Notes under the pieces: model-generated
What the model saw: only the letters and a program-made list of their open reading frames with translations
Told to the model about the DNA's origin: nothing
The model's database searches: none
Assembly (NCBI GenBank): GCA_030745285.1
Contig: JASLOV010000076.1
Coordinates: forward strand, 1 to 12,535
Source of the DNA: Dehalococcoidia bacterium
GTDB lineage: Bacteria > Chloroflexota > Dehalococcoidia > UBA2979
Direction: 5' to 3'
Length of the DNA stretch: 12,535 nucleotides
Program-made: the position numbers and the translations under genes
Shown here: positions 1-7,142 of the stretch, in pieces
Numbering within the stretch: the first letter of the stretch is position 1
Layout: every line of letters begins with the position of its first letter

Positions 1-1318
1 AGGCGGAGGCGAAGCCGAAGGCGGAGACGGGCGCGGGGTCAGGGCTGGGCACGGGGTCGACGGGCGAGTCCGTGACGAACTCGATGCCCCGTGCGCCGCC
101 CTCGATCGTCGCCAGGAAGGGTGCCGCGGCGATCAGCGCCACGGCGACCGGCGGCAGCATGAACCGCACCGCGCCCAGCATCGCACCGCCGATCCCCCAG
201 CCCGCGGCGACGGCGGCTGCCGCCCAGATGGCGCCGTAGATCGCCGCGTCCCAGCTATTCGTCATCGCCAGCCCGGCGAACAGCAGTCCGCTCAGCAGCA
301 ACGGCAGCGGTTGCGCCAGCCAGCGCCGCCACGTCAGCGGCGTCGCGCCCTCGAAGGCCGTCGCCGCCACGGCCAGCGCCAGCACGGACAGCGGCAGCGC
401 CAGCAGGTGCGGGTGCAGGTCGCCGAGGATCAACGAGAAGGCCGGAAACTCCATGATCGTGCCCGGCACCACGCGCGTCGCCCGCCACCACCACCAGAAG
501 CCGTCGGGGACGCCGCCGGTCGAGCCCGACGGCGGCGGCAGCCCGTCGACGCCGATCCAGCCCCACACCCCCTCGCCGCCGATGCCGTTGGCCGCCAGCA
601 GCTCGATGCCGCCCTCGAGGGTGCCCAGCACCAGCAGGCTGAGCACAGCCACGCCTCCCGCGACCGTAACGGCCCGCAGGGAGCCCGCCCGCCGTCGCGA
701 AGGCGTCAGCGCGAGCACGTCCCCGGCCAGCGCGAAGACCGCCGCCCCGGCCAGCGCCCCGGCCGTCGCCACGCCCAGCGTGAAGGTGAAGCCAAGGTCG
801 ACGGCGGCCAGCCGGGCGCTGACGTCGACGGCCGTGTGGCCGAGGTGGTAGTAGGAGAGTCGCTCGCCGGCGTACCACGTGTCGAGCGGCGGCATCCGCT
901 CCGCATTGTGCACCGCGGTCAGCACCATCAGGTCGGCCGGCTTCTCCGTGTGCGCGGCGTCCGGCGCCTGCGCGCGCACGAGCAGAAAGAGTGCGAAGAG
1001 CGCGACGAAGAGCGCTTCGCCCACCAGCAGGAGCGTGCGCTGGCCCCAGATCGCGGCCAGCAGATCGCGCCGCCGCCAGCCGATGGCGAGGCTGGCGATC
1101 CAGAGCAGCGCCAGCGCCGCGGCCACGAGGCCGCTGCCGTACGGGGCGACGCCGAGGTTGGAGGCGAGCCAGGCGAGGTAGGCGAGCAACAGCAGTGCGA
1201 GCGGGCGGGCGTAGAGCACGCCCCGTGAGCGCAGGCGCTCGAACAGCACGGCGGCCGGCAGGAGGCCGGCGCCGCCTGCGACGGTCAGCGCCAGGTACCA
1301 GCGCAGCGCCTCAGCCAT
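1..1318 (-). CDS. DUF2298 / 'YYY' family multi-pass membrane protein, C-terminus cut by window edge
   Basis: The reading frame starts at an ATG at 1318 and stays open to the left edge (439 codons visible), so the C-terminus is missing. The protein is strongly hydrophobic with many membrane segments. Family landmarks, in order: a N-terminal pair of helices ending near residue 60, EKPADLM at about 125-131, TWYAGERLSYYHLGHT at about 147-162 (the tyrosine motif naming the family), a tryptophan run WWWWRATR at 275-282, FPAFSLILGDLHPHLLALP at 291-309, and TNSWDA at 353-358. These match DUF2298 (Chlor_Arch_YYY), an uncharacterised family of Chloroflexi and archaea that resembles GT-C type membrane glycosyltransferases; a sugar-transfer role is only a guess. 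It lies 22 bp behind ftsY on the same strand and is probably its operon partner. The Shine-Dalgarno sequence is weak. Family call confident, function unknown. Confidence 0.9.
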   Translation of the reverse strand, partial: MAEALRWYLALTVAGGAGLLPAAVLFERLRSRGVLYARPLALLLLAYLAWLASNLGVAPYGSGLVAAALALLWIASLAIGWRRRDLLAAIWGQRTLLLVGEALFVALFALFLLVRAQAPDAAHTEKPADLMVLTAVHNAERMPPLDTWYAGERLSYYHLGHTAVDVSARLAAVDLGFTFTLGVATAGALAGAAVFALAGDVLALTPSRRRAGSLRAVTVAGGVAVLSLLVLGTLEGGIELLAANGIGGEGVWGWIGVDGLPPPSGSTGGVPDGFWWWWRATRVVPGTIMEFPAFSLILGDLHPHLLALPLSVLALAVAATAFEGATPLTWRRWLAQPLPLLLSGLLFAGLAMTNSWDAAIYGAIWAAAAVAAGWGIGGAMLGAVRFMLPPVAVALIAAAPFLATIEGGARGIEFVTDSPVDPVPSPDPAPVSAFGFASA

Positions 1319-1340
1319 CGTTCGTCATCGCTCGCCGCCG

Positions 1341-2303
1341 TCACTCCCCGTCCACGGCGGGCGCGAGCAGTGCATCGACGAAGCGCTCCGGGTCGAAGCG
1401 GGCGAGGTCGCCCTCGTGCTGGCCGGTGCCCGCGAAGCGCACCGGCAGGCCGAGCGTGGCGGCGATGGCGAAGACGATGCCTCCCTTCGCCGTGCCATCG
1501 AGCTTGGTCAGCATCACGGAGGAGACATCGACGGCCTCGGTGAAGGCCTCGGCCTGGGCGAGCCCGTTCTGGCCGGTGGTGGCGTCGATCACCAGCAGCA
1601 CCTCGTCGGCACGGCGTCCCAGCGCACGCTCGATCACGCGCCCGACCTTGCTCAACTCGTCCATCAGATTCTTGCGACTCTGCAGCCGGCCGGCGGTGTC
1701 GATGAAGACCGTGTTCGCGCCGCGCGCCCGGGCGGCCTCGACCGCGTCGAACGCCACGGCTGCGGCGTCGCCGCCCTGCTGGTGGGCGATCACCTCGAAA
1801 TCGAGGCGTCGGCCCCAGTCCTGGAGTTGCTCGATGGCGGCGGTACGGTAGGTGTCGGCCGCCGCGCAGAGCACGGTCTCGCCTTCCTGTTGCGAGGCGT
1901 GGGCCAGCCGCGCGATCGCCGTGGTCTTTCCGCTGCCGTTCACCCCGACCACCAGCACGACGTACGGCTCGTGCTCCGTGTCCGGCCCGGGCTCGCTGCT
2001 ACGCGCCGATGCGAGCACGGCGACGAGTTCGTCGCGCAGGCGCGAGCGCACGTCCTCGGCGGAGCGCGGATTCGTCGCACGCACACGGTCGAGCACCGCC
2101 ATCGTCGTCTCGACCCCGGTGTCTGCGCCGATCAGCACCTCCTCCAGCGACTCCCAGAGCTCATCGGTGACATCGGACGAGCGGAAGGCGTTCCCGAGAC
2201 GGTCGAACAAGGAGCGACGGGTCGGCGCCAGCGCCCGTTCGGCCCCGGCGTCGCGCTCGCTGCCGGGCTCGCCGCGACCCTCACGACGCATGAAGAACGC
2301 CAT
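1341..2303 (-). CDS. ftsY: Signal recognition particle receptor FtsY
   Basis: FtsY is the membrane-associated SRP receptor GTPase that pairs with Ffh to deliver nascent membrane proteins to the Sec translocon. With the start chosen here the protein has 320 residues: a short charged N-terminal region, an amphipathic helix (SLFDRLGNAF, 31-40) of the kind that binds lipid, the N domain, then the G domain with P-loop GVNGSGKTT (120-128), DTYRTAA (150-156), DTAGR (202-206), TKLDG (266-270) and the closing GTGQ loop (292-295). The long acidic A domain of E. coli FtsY is absent, as in many bacteria. The frame is open up to an ATG at 2393, but the ATG at 2303 has a GGAGG four bases ahead and begins a normal N-terminus; the ATG at 2291 is a further option. 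It follows smc after 119 bp and precedes the DUF2298 gene. Confidence 0.95.
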   Translation of the reverse strand: MAFFMRREGRGEPGSERDAGAERALAPTRRSLFDRLGNAFRSSDVTDELWESLEEVLIGADTGVETTMAVLDRVRATNPRSAEDVRSRLRDELVAVLASARSSEPGPDTEHEPYVVLVVGVNGSGKTTAIARLAHASQQEGETVLCAAADTYRTAAIEQLQDWGRRLDFEVIAHQQGGDAAAVAFDAVEAARARGANTVFIDTAGRLQSRKNLMDELSKVGRVIERALGRRADEVLLVIDATTGQNGLAQAEAFTEAVDVSSVMLTKLDGTAKGGIVFAIAATLGLPVRFAGTGQHEGDLARFDPERFVDALLAPAVDGE

Positions 2304-2307
2304 CGAA

Positions 2308-2312
2308 CCTCC
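2308..2312 (-). promoter_or_regulatory. Ribosome binding site deciding the ftsY start
   Basis: On the minus strand this reads GGAGG, four bases before the ATG at 2303. It is the best Shine-Dalgarno match near any candidate start and is the main reason for rejecting the upstream ATG at 2393, which would add 30 glycine-rich residues unlike FtsY. Confidence 0.7.
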
Positions 2313-2422
2313 GGTTCTCCAGCGGTGGTGGTATGGCGCGCCTGCGCCGCCGCCTGATCCTACGTTGCGGTCGCCGCCCTTCGCACCCGCCACCCGGCAT
2401 CCCGTGGGGACTTTCTCGGAGT

Positions 2423-5400
2423 CTAGGAAGCCTGCGGCAGGTCCGCGAGCTTGAGCGAAAGCACCCGCGAGACCGAGTCCTCGGCCATCGAGACGCCGTA
2501 GATGGCGTCCGCCGCCTCGATCGTGCGGCGGTTGTGGGAGACGACGATAAACTGGGAGTGTTCACACAGTTCGCGCAGCGTGTCGACGAAGCGGCCGACG
2601 TTGGCCTCGTCGAGCGCCGCATCGACCTCGTCGAGCACGCACACCGGCGCCGGGTTGACCGAGAGCAGCGCGAACAGCAGCGCCACCGAGGTGAGCGCCC
2701 GCTCGCCGCCGGAGAGCACGTTGAGCGAGGCGATGCGCTTGCCGGGCGGCTGTGCGCTGATCTCGATGCCGGGGTCGCTGTCCTCGTCTACTTCGTCGTC
2801 CTCGTCCCGGGGCGGCTCGACGAGCGAGAGCGAGGCCGTACCGCCGCCGAAGAAGCGGCTGAAGTACTCGGTGAACGCCACGTTCACTTCCGCGAACGTC
2901 TGGTCGAAGCGCTCCCGGATCAGCTTGCGCAGGTCACGGATGGCGACGCGCAGCTCGCGCTCGGCGGCCTCCAGGTCGTCGACCTGCCCGGTCAGGTACT
3001 CGTGCCGCTCGCGCTCCTCACTGAGGTCCTCCAGCGCATCGACGTTGACCGCGCCGAGCGCCCGGATCTCACCGCGCAGCTCGCTTATGCGGTCGCGCAG
3101 CAACTCGGGGTCGACGTCGGCCGCTCCCCTGATCGGCGCGCCAACCGCGCTGCCGATCGGTTCGACGACCTCGTCGGCGGCCGGCACAGGCATCGGTCCG
3201 AACACCGGCTGCACGACGCCCTTGCCGCTGCCGTTTTCAGCCGCCTCGCCGTCGTCGTCGCTGCTGCCGTCTGCGACCGGCACAAGTCGCACCGTGCCGT
3301 CATCCGCCAGTTCGAGGCCCTCCTCGGCGAGCTGACGGTTGAGCGTCTCCAGGTAGGCGGCCCGCTCGCGCAGGTTACTGTCCGCCTGCAGCGTCGCGCG
3401 CTCGGCGGTGAGCAGGCGGCCCTGCAGTTCACCGCGCGAGGCGGCCAGCTCTCGGGAATGCTCGGTCGCCTCCGCGAGCGCCGCATGGGCCGGGCCGATC
3501 GCCTGCTGCGCGAGCGTGGCGGCGCTGCGGTTGTTCGCCACCTGCTCGCGGTGGCCTCGCAGCGAGAGCTCCAGATCCTGGATCTCGGTACGCGCCCTTT
3601 CCCGCTCTCGTCGCAGGTGCTCGGCGCGCTTCAGCGCCCGCGCCGCGACCTCCGTCTGCTGTTCCCGCGCCTCGCGGGCGGCGCGGCTGGCGCCTTCCGC
3701 TGCCGCGAGCTTGGCGACGGCCGCGGTGACCCGCTCTGCGGCGGCGTCACGCTCGTCGACGACGGCGTTCGAGCGATCCCGCAGCGCGGCGAGCGCACCC
3801 TCGACCTGCTCGATACCGCGTTCCGCCTCGTGCTCGGCCGCGGTCGCCGCTTCCAGTGCGGAACCGTCGGCGACGGCGGCCAGCATGCCGTGCACGACGC
3901 CCATCTCCCCGGCGAGTGCCGCTCGCCGGGTGCCCAGCTCGCCGGCCTGCTGGTCGTGCGAGCGTCGCAGTTCGTTCGTCTCGTCGACGCCGCTGCGTGA
4001 GCGGCCGACGGCGTCATGGGCCTCGGACAGCGTCCGTTCGGCGACACGCAGGCGTTCACCCGCCGTCTCCGCCGACCGCTCCGCCTCCGCGATCTGCCCG
4101 GGCAAGCCCTCCAACTCACCTTGCAGTGTGAATTGCTGGGGCGCCCCCTCTCCGCGGCCGCCGTAGTAGGCGCCGTCCGGCCGCAGCATGATGCCGTCGC
4201 GCGTCACCACCGAGCCGAGGCCGCGCTTCACCATCTGCCGCGCCGTATCGAGGTCGTCGACGACGATGGTGCGCCCGAGCAGCGTGTCAACCAGCGCGCG
4301 GTAGGGCTGCTCCGTGCGTACGAGCCGCGCCGCCACCCCGATCACGCCGCGTTCGTTGAAGAGGTTGAGCGGATAGTTATGCTCGATGCTCTCAAGCGGC
4401 AACACCGTGGCGGTGCCGGCGCTCTGCTCGCGCAGGTACTCGATCGCCGCGATCGCGTCGTCTTCGCGCTCGACGACGACGGCGAGGAAGCGCTCCGCCA
4501 GCGCGGCCTCGATGGCGTGCTCCAGCCCCTCCGGCACGGTGATCAGGCGGCTGACGGCGCCGACCACGCCGCTCAGGGGCTCGCGATCCTCCTCCGGCGC
4601 GCGGGCGGCGTGCAGCAGTGCCTGGGAGCCGCCGCGGCCGGCGCCGGCCTGCTCCGAGAGCTGCGTGAGCAGTTCGCGCCGTTCGCGCAGGTGGCGAATG
4701 TGGGCGTCGGCGGCGCGAACGGCGTCTCGCGTCTCGGTCAGCACGCCCAGCTGGCTCTCCAGCTCCGTCTCCGCGGCGTCCCGGCGCTGGCGAGCGCCGT
4801 CCGCCGCCGCCGTCAGCGCGCCGTCGCGGTTCTTGAGGTCGAGCGCCCGGCGGCCCAGCTCGCGCAGTTCGACGAGCAGCTCGTCGCGACGGGCGAGCGC
4901 GACGGCGCGCTGAGCCCCGATCTCGGAGCGGCGCCGTTCGTAGTCTTCGATGCGGCGCGCGGCGTCGGCCCGTTCCGCCTGCAGCCGCGTGCGGCGGGCC
5001 TCGGTCTCGGCAATCTGGCGCAGTGCGGCCCGGGCGCGACCGTCTACCGCCTGCATCTCCTGTTCCTCGCGGTCCAGTTCGCCTCGTGCCTGCTCGACGG
5101 TCAGTTCCAGCGCCGCCAGCCGTTCATCGGGATCGGCCGCGCCGTTCTCAGCGGGCCGGTCACCGCTCTCGCGGGTCTCGCTCACGCCGTCTGCCTCGTC
5201 TGCCGTGTCGGCAGCCGGCTGGTTCGTTGCATGACCGCTGGAGGCCAGTTCGCCATCGATGTCTTCGATACGGCGGGTCAGCAACTCCAGTCGCTGTTCG
5301 GTGAGCGCCACCTGCTGTTCCAGCCGCAGACCCTCCTCCGCCAGCCCGCGCTCCTCTGTCTGCAGCCTGTCGAGCGTCGCTCGCCGTTCGCCGACCGTCA

Positions 5401-6220
5401 CCTCGAGCGTGGCGAGGCGGTCGTCGTGGGCCCCGAGGGCGCTCTCCGTGCTTGAGAAGGCCCGCGTCTCCTGGTCGTGGCGGGCGCGGGCGGCGACCAG
5501 CGCCTCGTTGGCGGAGCGCAGCTCCCGCTCGTAGTAGGCGCGCAGCGCCTCGTGGAGCTGTCGCTGCAGCTCGCGATGACGCTCGGCGCGCTTCGACTGC
5601 CGCTCCAGCTGGCGCAGCCGCGGCTCGACCTCGCGGATCAGCAGGCGCACGTGGCCGAGGTTGTCGCGTGTCTCGGTCAGCCGGCGCTCCGAGAGCTGCA
5701 GCCGTTGACGGTGGCCGCGCACATCGGCGGCTTCCTCGATCAGCCCGCGCCGCTCTTGCGGGCGCATCGCCAGCACCTCGTCGACGAGGCCCTGCGACAT
5801 CATCGCGTAGGAGTTCTGGCCGACGTGGGCGCGGCGGAAGAGGTCGTGCACGTCCGCCAGCCGCACGCGTTGCCCATTGATCAGGTACTCATTCTCGCCG
5901 GAGCGGTGCGCGCGACGGGTAACCGAGACCTCGCGGTAGTCGATCGGCATCCAGCGTTCGCTGTTGTCGAGCGTGATCGTGACCTCGGCGGTACCGAGCT
6001 GGCGGCGCTGATCAGAGCCGGAGAAGATCACGTCTTCGGTCTTGCGCGCACGGATCTGACGCCCGGCCTGCTCGCCCAGCGCCCAGCGGATCGCATCGTG
6101 GATGTTCGATTTGCCGGAGCCGTTGGGGCCGACGACCACCGTGATGCCCGTGCCGAACTCGAACGTCTGGCGTTCCGCGAAGGCTTTGAAGCCCTGGACA
6201 TCAAGCCGCCTCAGGTGCAT
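2423..6220 (-). CDS. smc: Chromosome segregation protein SMC
   Basis: SMC is the ATPase core of bacterial condensin; with ScpA and ScpB (not in this window) it extrudes DNA loops and helps separate chromosomes. All parts of the 1265-residue protein are present: N-terminal head with Walker A GPNGSGKS (31-38) and Q-loop around SQGLVDEVL (142-150), a long arm, hinge at about 548-690, returning arm, and C-terminal head with signature LSGGE (1169-1173), Walker B VCVLDEVDAALD (1193-1204) and H-loop SH (1228-1229). It is somewhat longer than the usual 1150-1200 residues because of three low-complexity stretches: 328-366 in the first arm, about 974-1038 in the second, and an acidic patch (1138-1150) just before the signature motif. 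The rnc stop TAG directly abuts the smc ATG, and GGAG lies six bases upstream, so the two are very likely translated from one mRNA. Confidence 0.97.
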   Translation of the reverse strand: MHLRRLDVQGFKAFAERQTFEFGTGITVVVGPNGSGKSNIHDAIRWALGEQAGRQIRARKTEDVIFSGSDQRRQLGTAEVTITLDNSERWMPIDYREVSVTRRAHRSGENEYLINGQRVRLADVHDLFRRAHVGQNSYAMMSQGLVDEVLAMRPQERRGLIEEAADVRGHRQRLQLSERRLTETRDNLGHVRLLIREVEPRLRQLERQSKRAERHRELQRQLHEALRAYYERELRSANEALVAARARHDQETRAFSSTESALGAHDDRLATLEVTVGERRATLDRLQTEERGLAEEGLRLEQQVALTEQRLELLTRRIEDIDGELASSGHATNQPAADTADEADGVSETRESGDRPAENGAADPDERLAALELTVEQARGELDREEQEMQAVDGRARAALRQIAETEARRTRLQAERADAARRIEDYERRRSEIGAQRAVALARRDELLVELRELGRRALDLKNRDGALTAAADGARQRRDAAETELESQLGVLTETRDAVRAADAHIRHLRERRELLTQLSEQAGAGRGGSQALLHAARAPEEDREPLSGVVGAVSRLITVPEGLEHAIEAALAERFLAVVVEREDDAIAAIEYLREQSAGTATVLPLESIEHNYPLNLFNERGVIGVAARLVRTEQPYRALVDTLLGRTIVVDDLDTARQMVKRGLGSVVTRDGIMLRPDGAYYGGRGEGAPQQFTLQGELEGLPGQIAEAERSAETAGERLRVAERTLSEAHDAVGRSRSGVDETNELRRSHDQQAGELGTRRAALAGEMGVVHGMLAAVADGSALEAATAAEHEAERGIEQVEGALAALRDRSNAVVDERDAAAERVTAAVAKLAAAEGASRAAREAREQQTEVAARALKRAEHLRRERERARTEIQDLELSLRGHREQVANNRSAATLAQQAIGPAHAALAEATEHSRELAASRGELQGRLLTAERATLQADSNLRERAAYLETLNRQLAEEGLELADDGTVRLVPVADGSSDDDGEAAENGSGKGVVQPVFGPMPVPAADEVVEPIGSAVGAPIRGAADVDPELLRDRISELRGEIRALGAVNVDALEDLSEERERHEYLTGQVDDLEAAERELRVAIRDLRKLIRERFDQTFAEVNVAFTEYFSRFFGGGTASLSLVEPPRDEDDEVDEDSDPGIEISAQPPGKRIASLNVLSGGERALTSVALLFALLSVNPAPVCVLDEVDAALDEANVGRFVDTLRELCEHSQFIVVSHNRRTIEAADAIYGVSMAEDSVSRVLSLKLADLPQAS

Positions 6221-7021
6221 CTAGGACTCCGCCGGTTCCGGGGTTGGCCCGGCGGCTGGCTCCGGGGCTAGTTCTGCCTCACGAAGCGCCTGCAGCGCCT
6301 GGCGTGCGGCGGCCTTCTCCGCCGTCTGCTTGCTCGGCCCCACTCCGCTGCCCAGCGTCTCGCTGCCGACGCGCACCTCGACGGTGAACCTTCGGGCATG
6401 TTCGGGCCCGGTCTCCTCGACGGTGACGTACTCCGGGCGGCCGCGGTCGCCCTGCGCAAGCTGCTGCAGCGCCCCCTTCGGGTTGACGACGGCCGGGTCG
6501 GCGTGCAGCCGCGCGAACTCCCCGCTCATGGTCTCGAGGATGAACTCGCGCGCGCCATCCACGCCGCGGTCGATCAGGATCGCGCCGATCAGCGCCTCGT
6601 AGACGCGCTCGAGATTGCGGGAGCGTTCGCGGCCCCCGGTGCCCTCCTCGCCGCGGCCGAGCCGCAGCGCGGCGCCGAGGTCGAGCGCGGTAGCGACGCC
6701 CGCCAGCGTGGTCCCCATCACCAGCTGCGAACGCCATTCGGTGAGGCGCCCTTCCTCCTCGTCCGGAAAGCTCTCGTACAGCGCTTCGGCGACGATGAAG
6801 CCCAGAGCGGCGTCGCCGAGGAATTCGAGGCGTTCATTGTTGCCGCCCGCCTCGTCCGGATGCTCGTTGGCGTACGAGGGGTGAGTGAGGGCCAGCAGCA
6901 GCAGCGACTCGTCCCGGAAGCAAACGCCGATGCGCTCCTGGAGCGCGAGCAGGTCGGGGGCGTCGGCGGTCAAGCGCTTACCTCTCGCATCGACGCGCCC
7001 CGTCCCGCGTACGATGTGCAT
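6221..7021 (-). CDS. rnc: Ribonuclease III
   Basis: RNase III cuts double-stranded RNA, processing rRNA precursors and some mRNAs. The 266-residue protein has the nuclease domain with the signature NERLEFLGD (62-70; metal ligands expected at Glu66 and Asp70) and YEALIGA (141-147; Glu142 equals the essential E. coli Glu117), then a double-stranded RNA binding domain (about 180-247) starting NPKGALQQL, and a short Pro/Ala/Glu tail. Odd point: the residue three before Glu142, usually Asp (E. coli Asp114), reads Arg139. The ATG at 7021 gives a 16-residue N-terminal extension and sits at the foot of a hairpin; a TTG at 6973, preceded by AGAGG at a good distance, gives 250 residues and a more usual N-terminus. 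Either could be the true start. First gene of the rnc-smc-ftsY operon. Confidence 0.94.
   Translation of the reverse strand: MHIVRGTGRVDARGKRLTADAPDLLALQERIGVCFRDESLLLLALTHPSYANEHPDEAGGNNERLEFLGDAALGFIVAEALYESFPDEEEGRLTEWRSQLVMGTTLAGVATALDLGAALRLGRGEEGTGGRERSRNLERVYEALIGAILIDRGVDGAREFILETMSGEFARLHADPAVVNPKGALQQLAQGDRGRPEYVTVEETGPEHARRFTVEVRVGSETLGSGVGPSKQTAEKAAARQALQALREAELAPEPAAGPTPEPAES
6227..6230 (-). promoter_or_regulatory. Ribosome binding site of smc inside the rnc 3' end
   Basis: GGAG on the minus strand, six bases before the smc ATG and inside the second-last and third-last codons of rnc. The arrangement TAG-ATG without a gap suggests translational coupling. Confidence 0.6.
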
Positions 7022-7023
7022 CG

Positions 7024-7040
7024 CGGCCGGTCTCCGGCCG
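7024..7040 (-). repeat. Perfect inverted repeat (hairpin) in the rnc leader
   Basis: The minus strand reads CGGCCGG-AGA-CCGGCCG, a perfect 7-bp GC stem with a 3-base loop, ending two bases before the ATG at 7021. With the promoter predicted at 7054-7083 it would lie in a leader of about 25 bases. It holds the only GGAG-like sequence ahead of that ATG in the stem and loop, so it could limit initiation there or protect the 5' end if the TTG at 6973 is used. The repeat is seen directly; the regulatory role is inference. Confidence 0.5.
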
Positions 7041-7053
7041 GAAATACAGATCG

Positions 7054-7083
7054 AGCCTAGAAAGCGGCACGGCCGAGTGTCAA
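7054..7083 (-). promoter_or_regulatory. Candidate housekeeping promoter of the rnc-smc-ftsY operon
   Basis: The minus strand carries a perfect -35 hexamer TTGACA (7083-7078), an 18-base spacer, and TAGGCT (7059-7054) as a -10 element matching TATAAT at three of six positions. Transcription would begin near 7047 and give a leader of about 26 bases to the ATG at 7021, or about 75 bases to the TTG at 6973. It lies in the 121-bp gap between the divergent rnc and nucleotidyltransferase genes. I found no equally good promoter for the plus-strand gene in this gap. Confidence 0.5.
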
Positions 7084-7142
7084 GAATCGTTCACCTGCCT
7101 ACTCACCCGAGCATCAATAGCATACGCGCCAGATTGTCGCCA

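Noticed and set aside
311..1228. Plus-strand frames and shifted minus-strand frames over the DUF2298 gene
   Set aside because: Products are Arg/Pro/Gln-rich; the frame from 1318 to the edge carries the DUF2298 motifs and continuous hydrophobic segments.
2304..2393. A 30-residue N-terminal extension of FtsY from the ATG at 2393
   Set aside because: The stretch is Gly/Ala-rich and unlike FtsY, while GGAGG lies just before the ATG at 2303.
2333..5455. Two long plus-strand open frames (555 and 479 codons) antisense to smc
   Set aside because: They mirror the SMC coiled-coil codons, show no domain or start signal, and smc is complete on the other strand.
7084..7142. A plus-strand promoter for the nucleotidyltransferase gene (TAGCAT near 7118)
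   Set aside because: No -35 element with acceptable spacing could be found, so the match is no better than chance.
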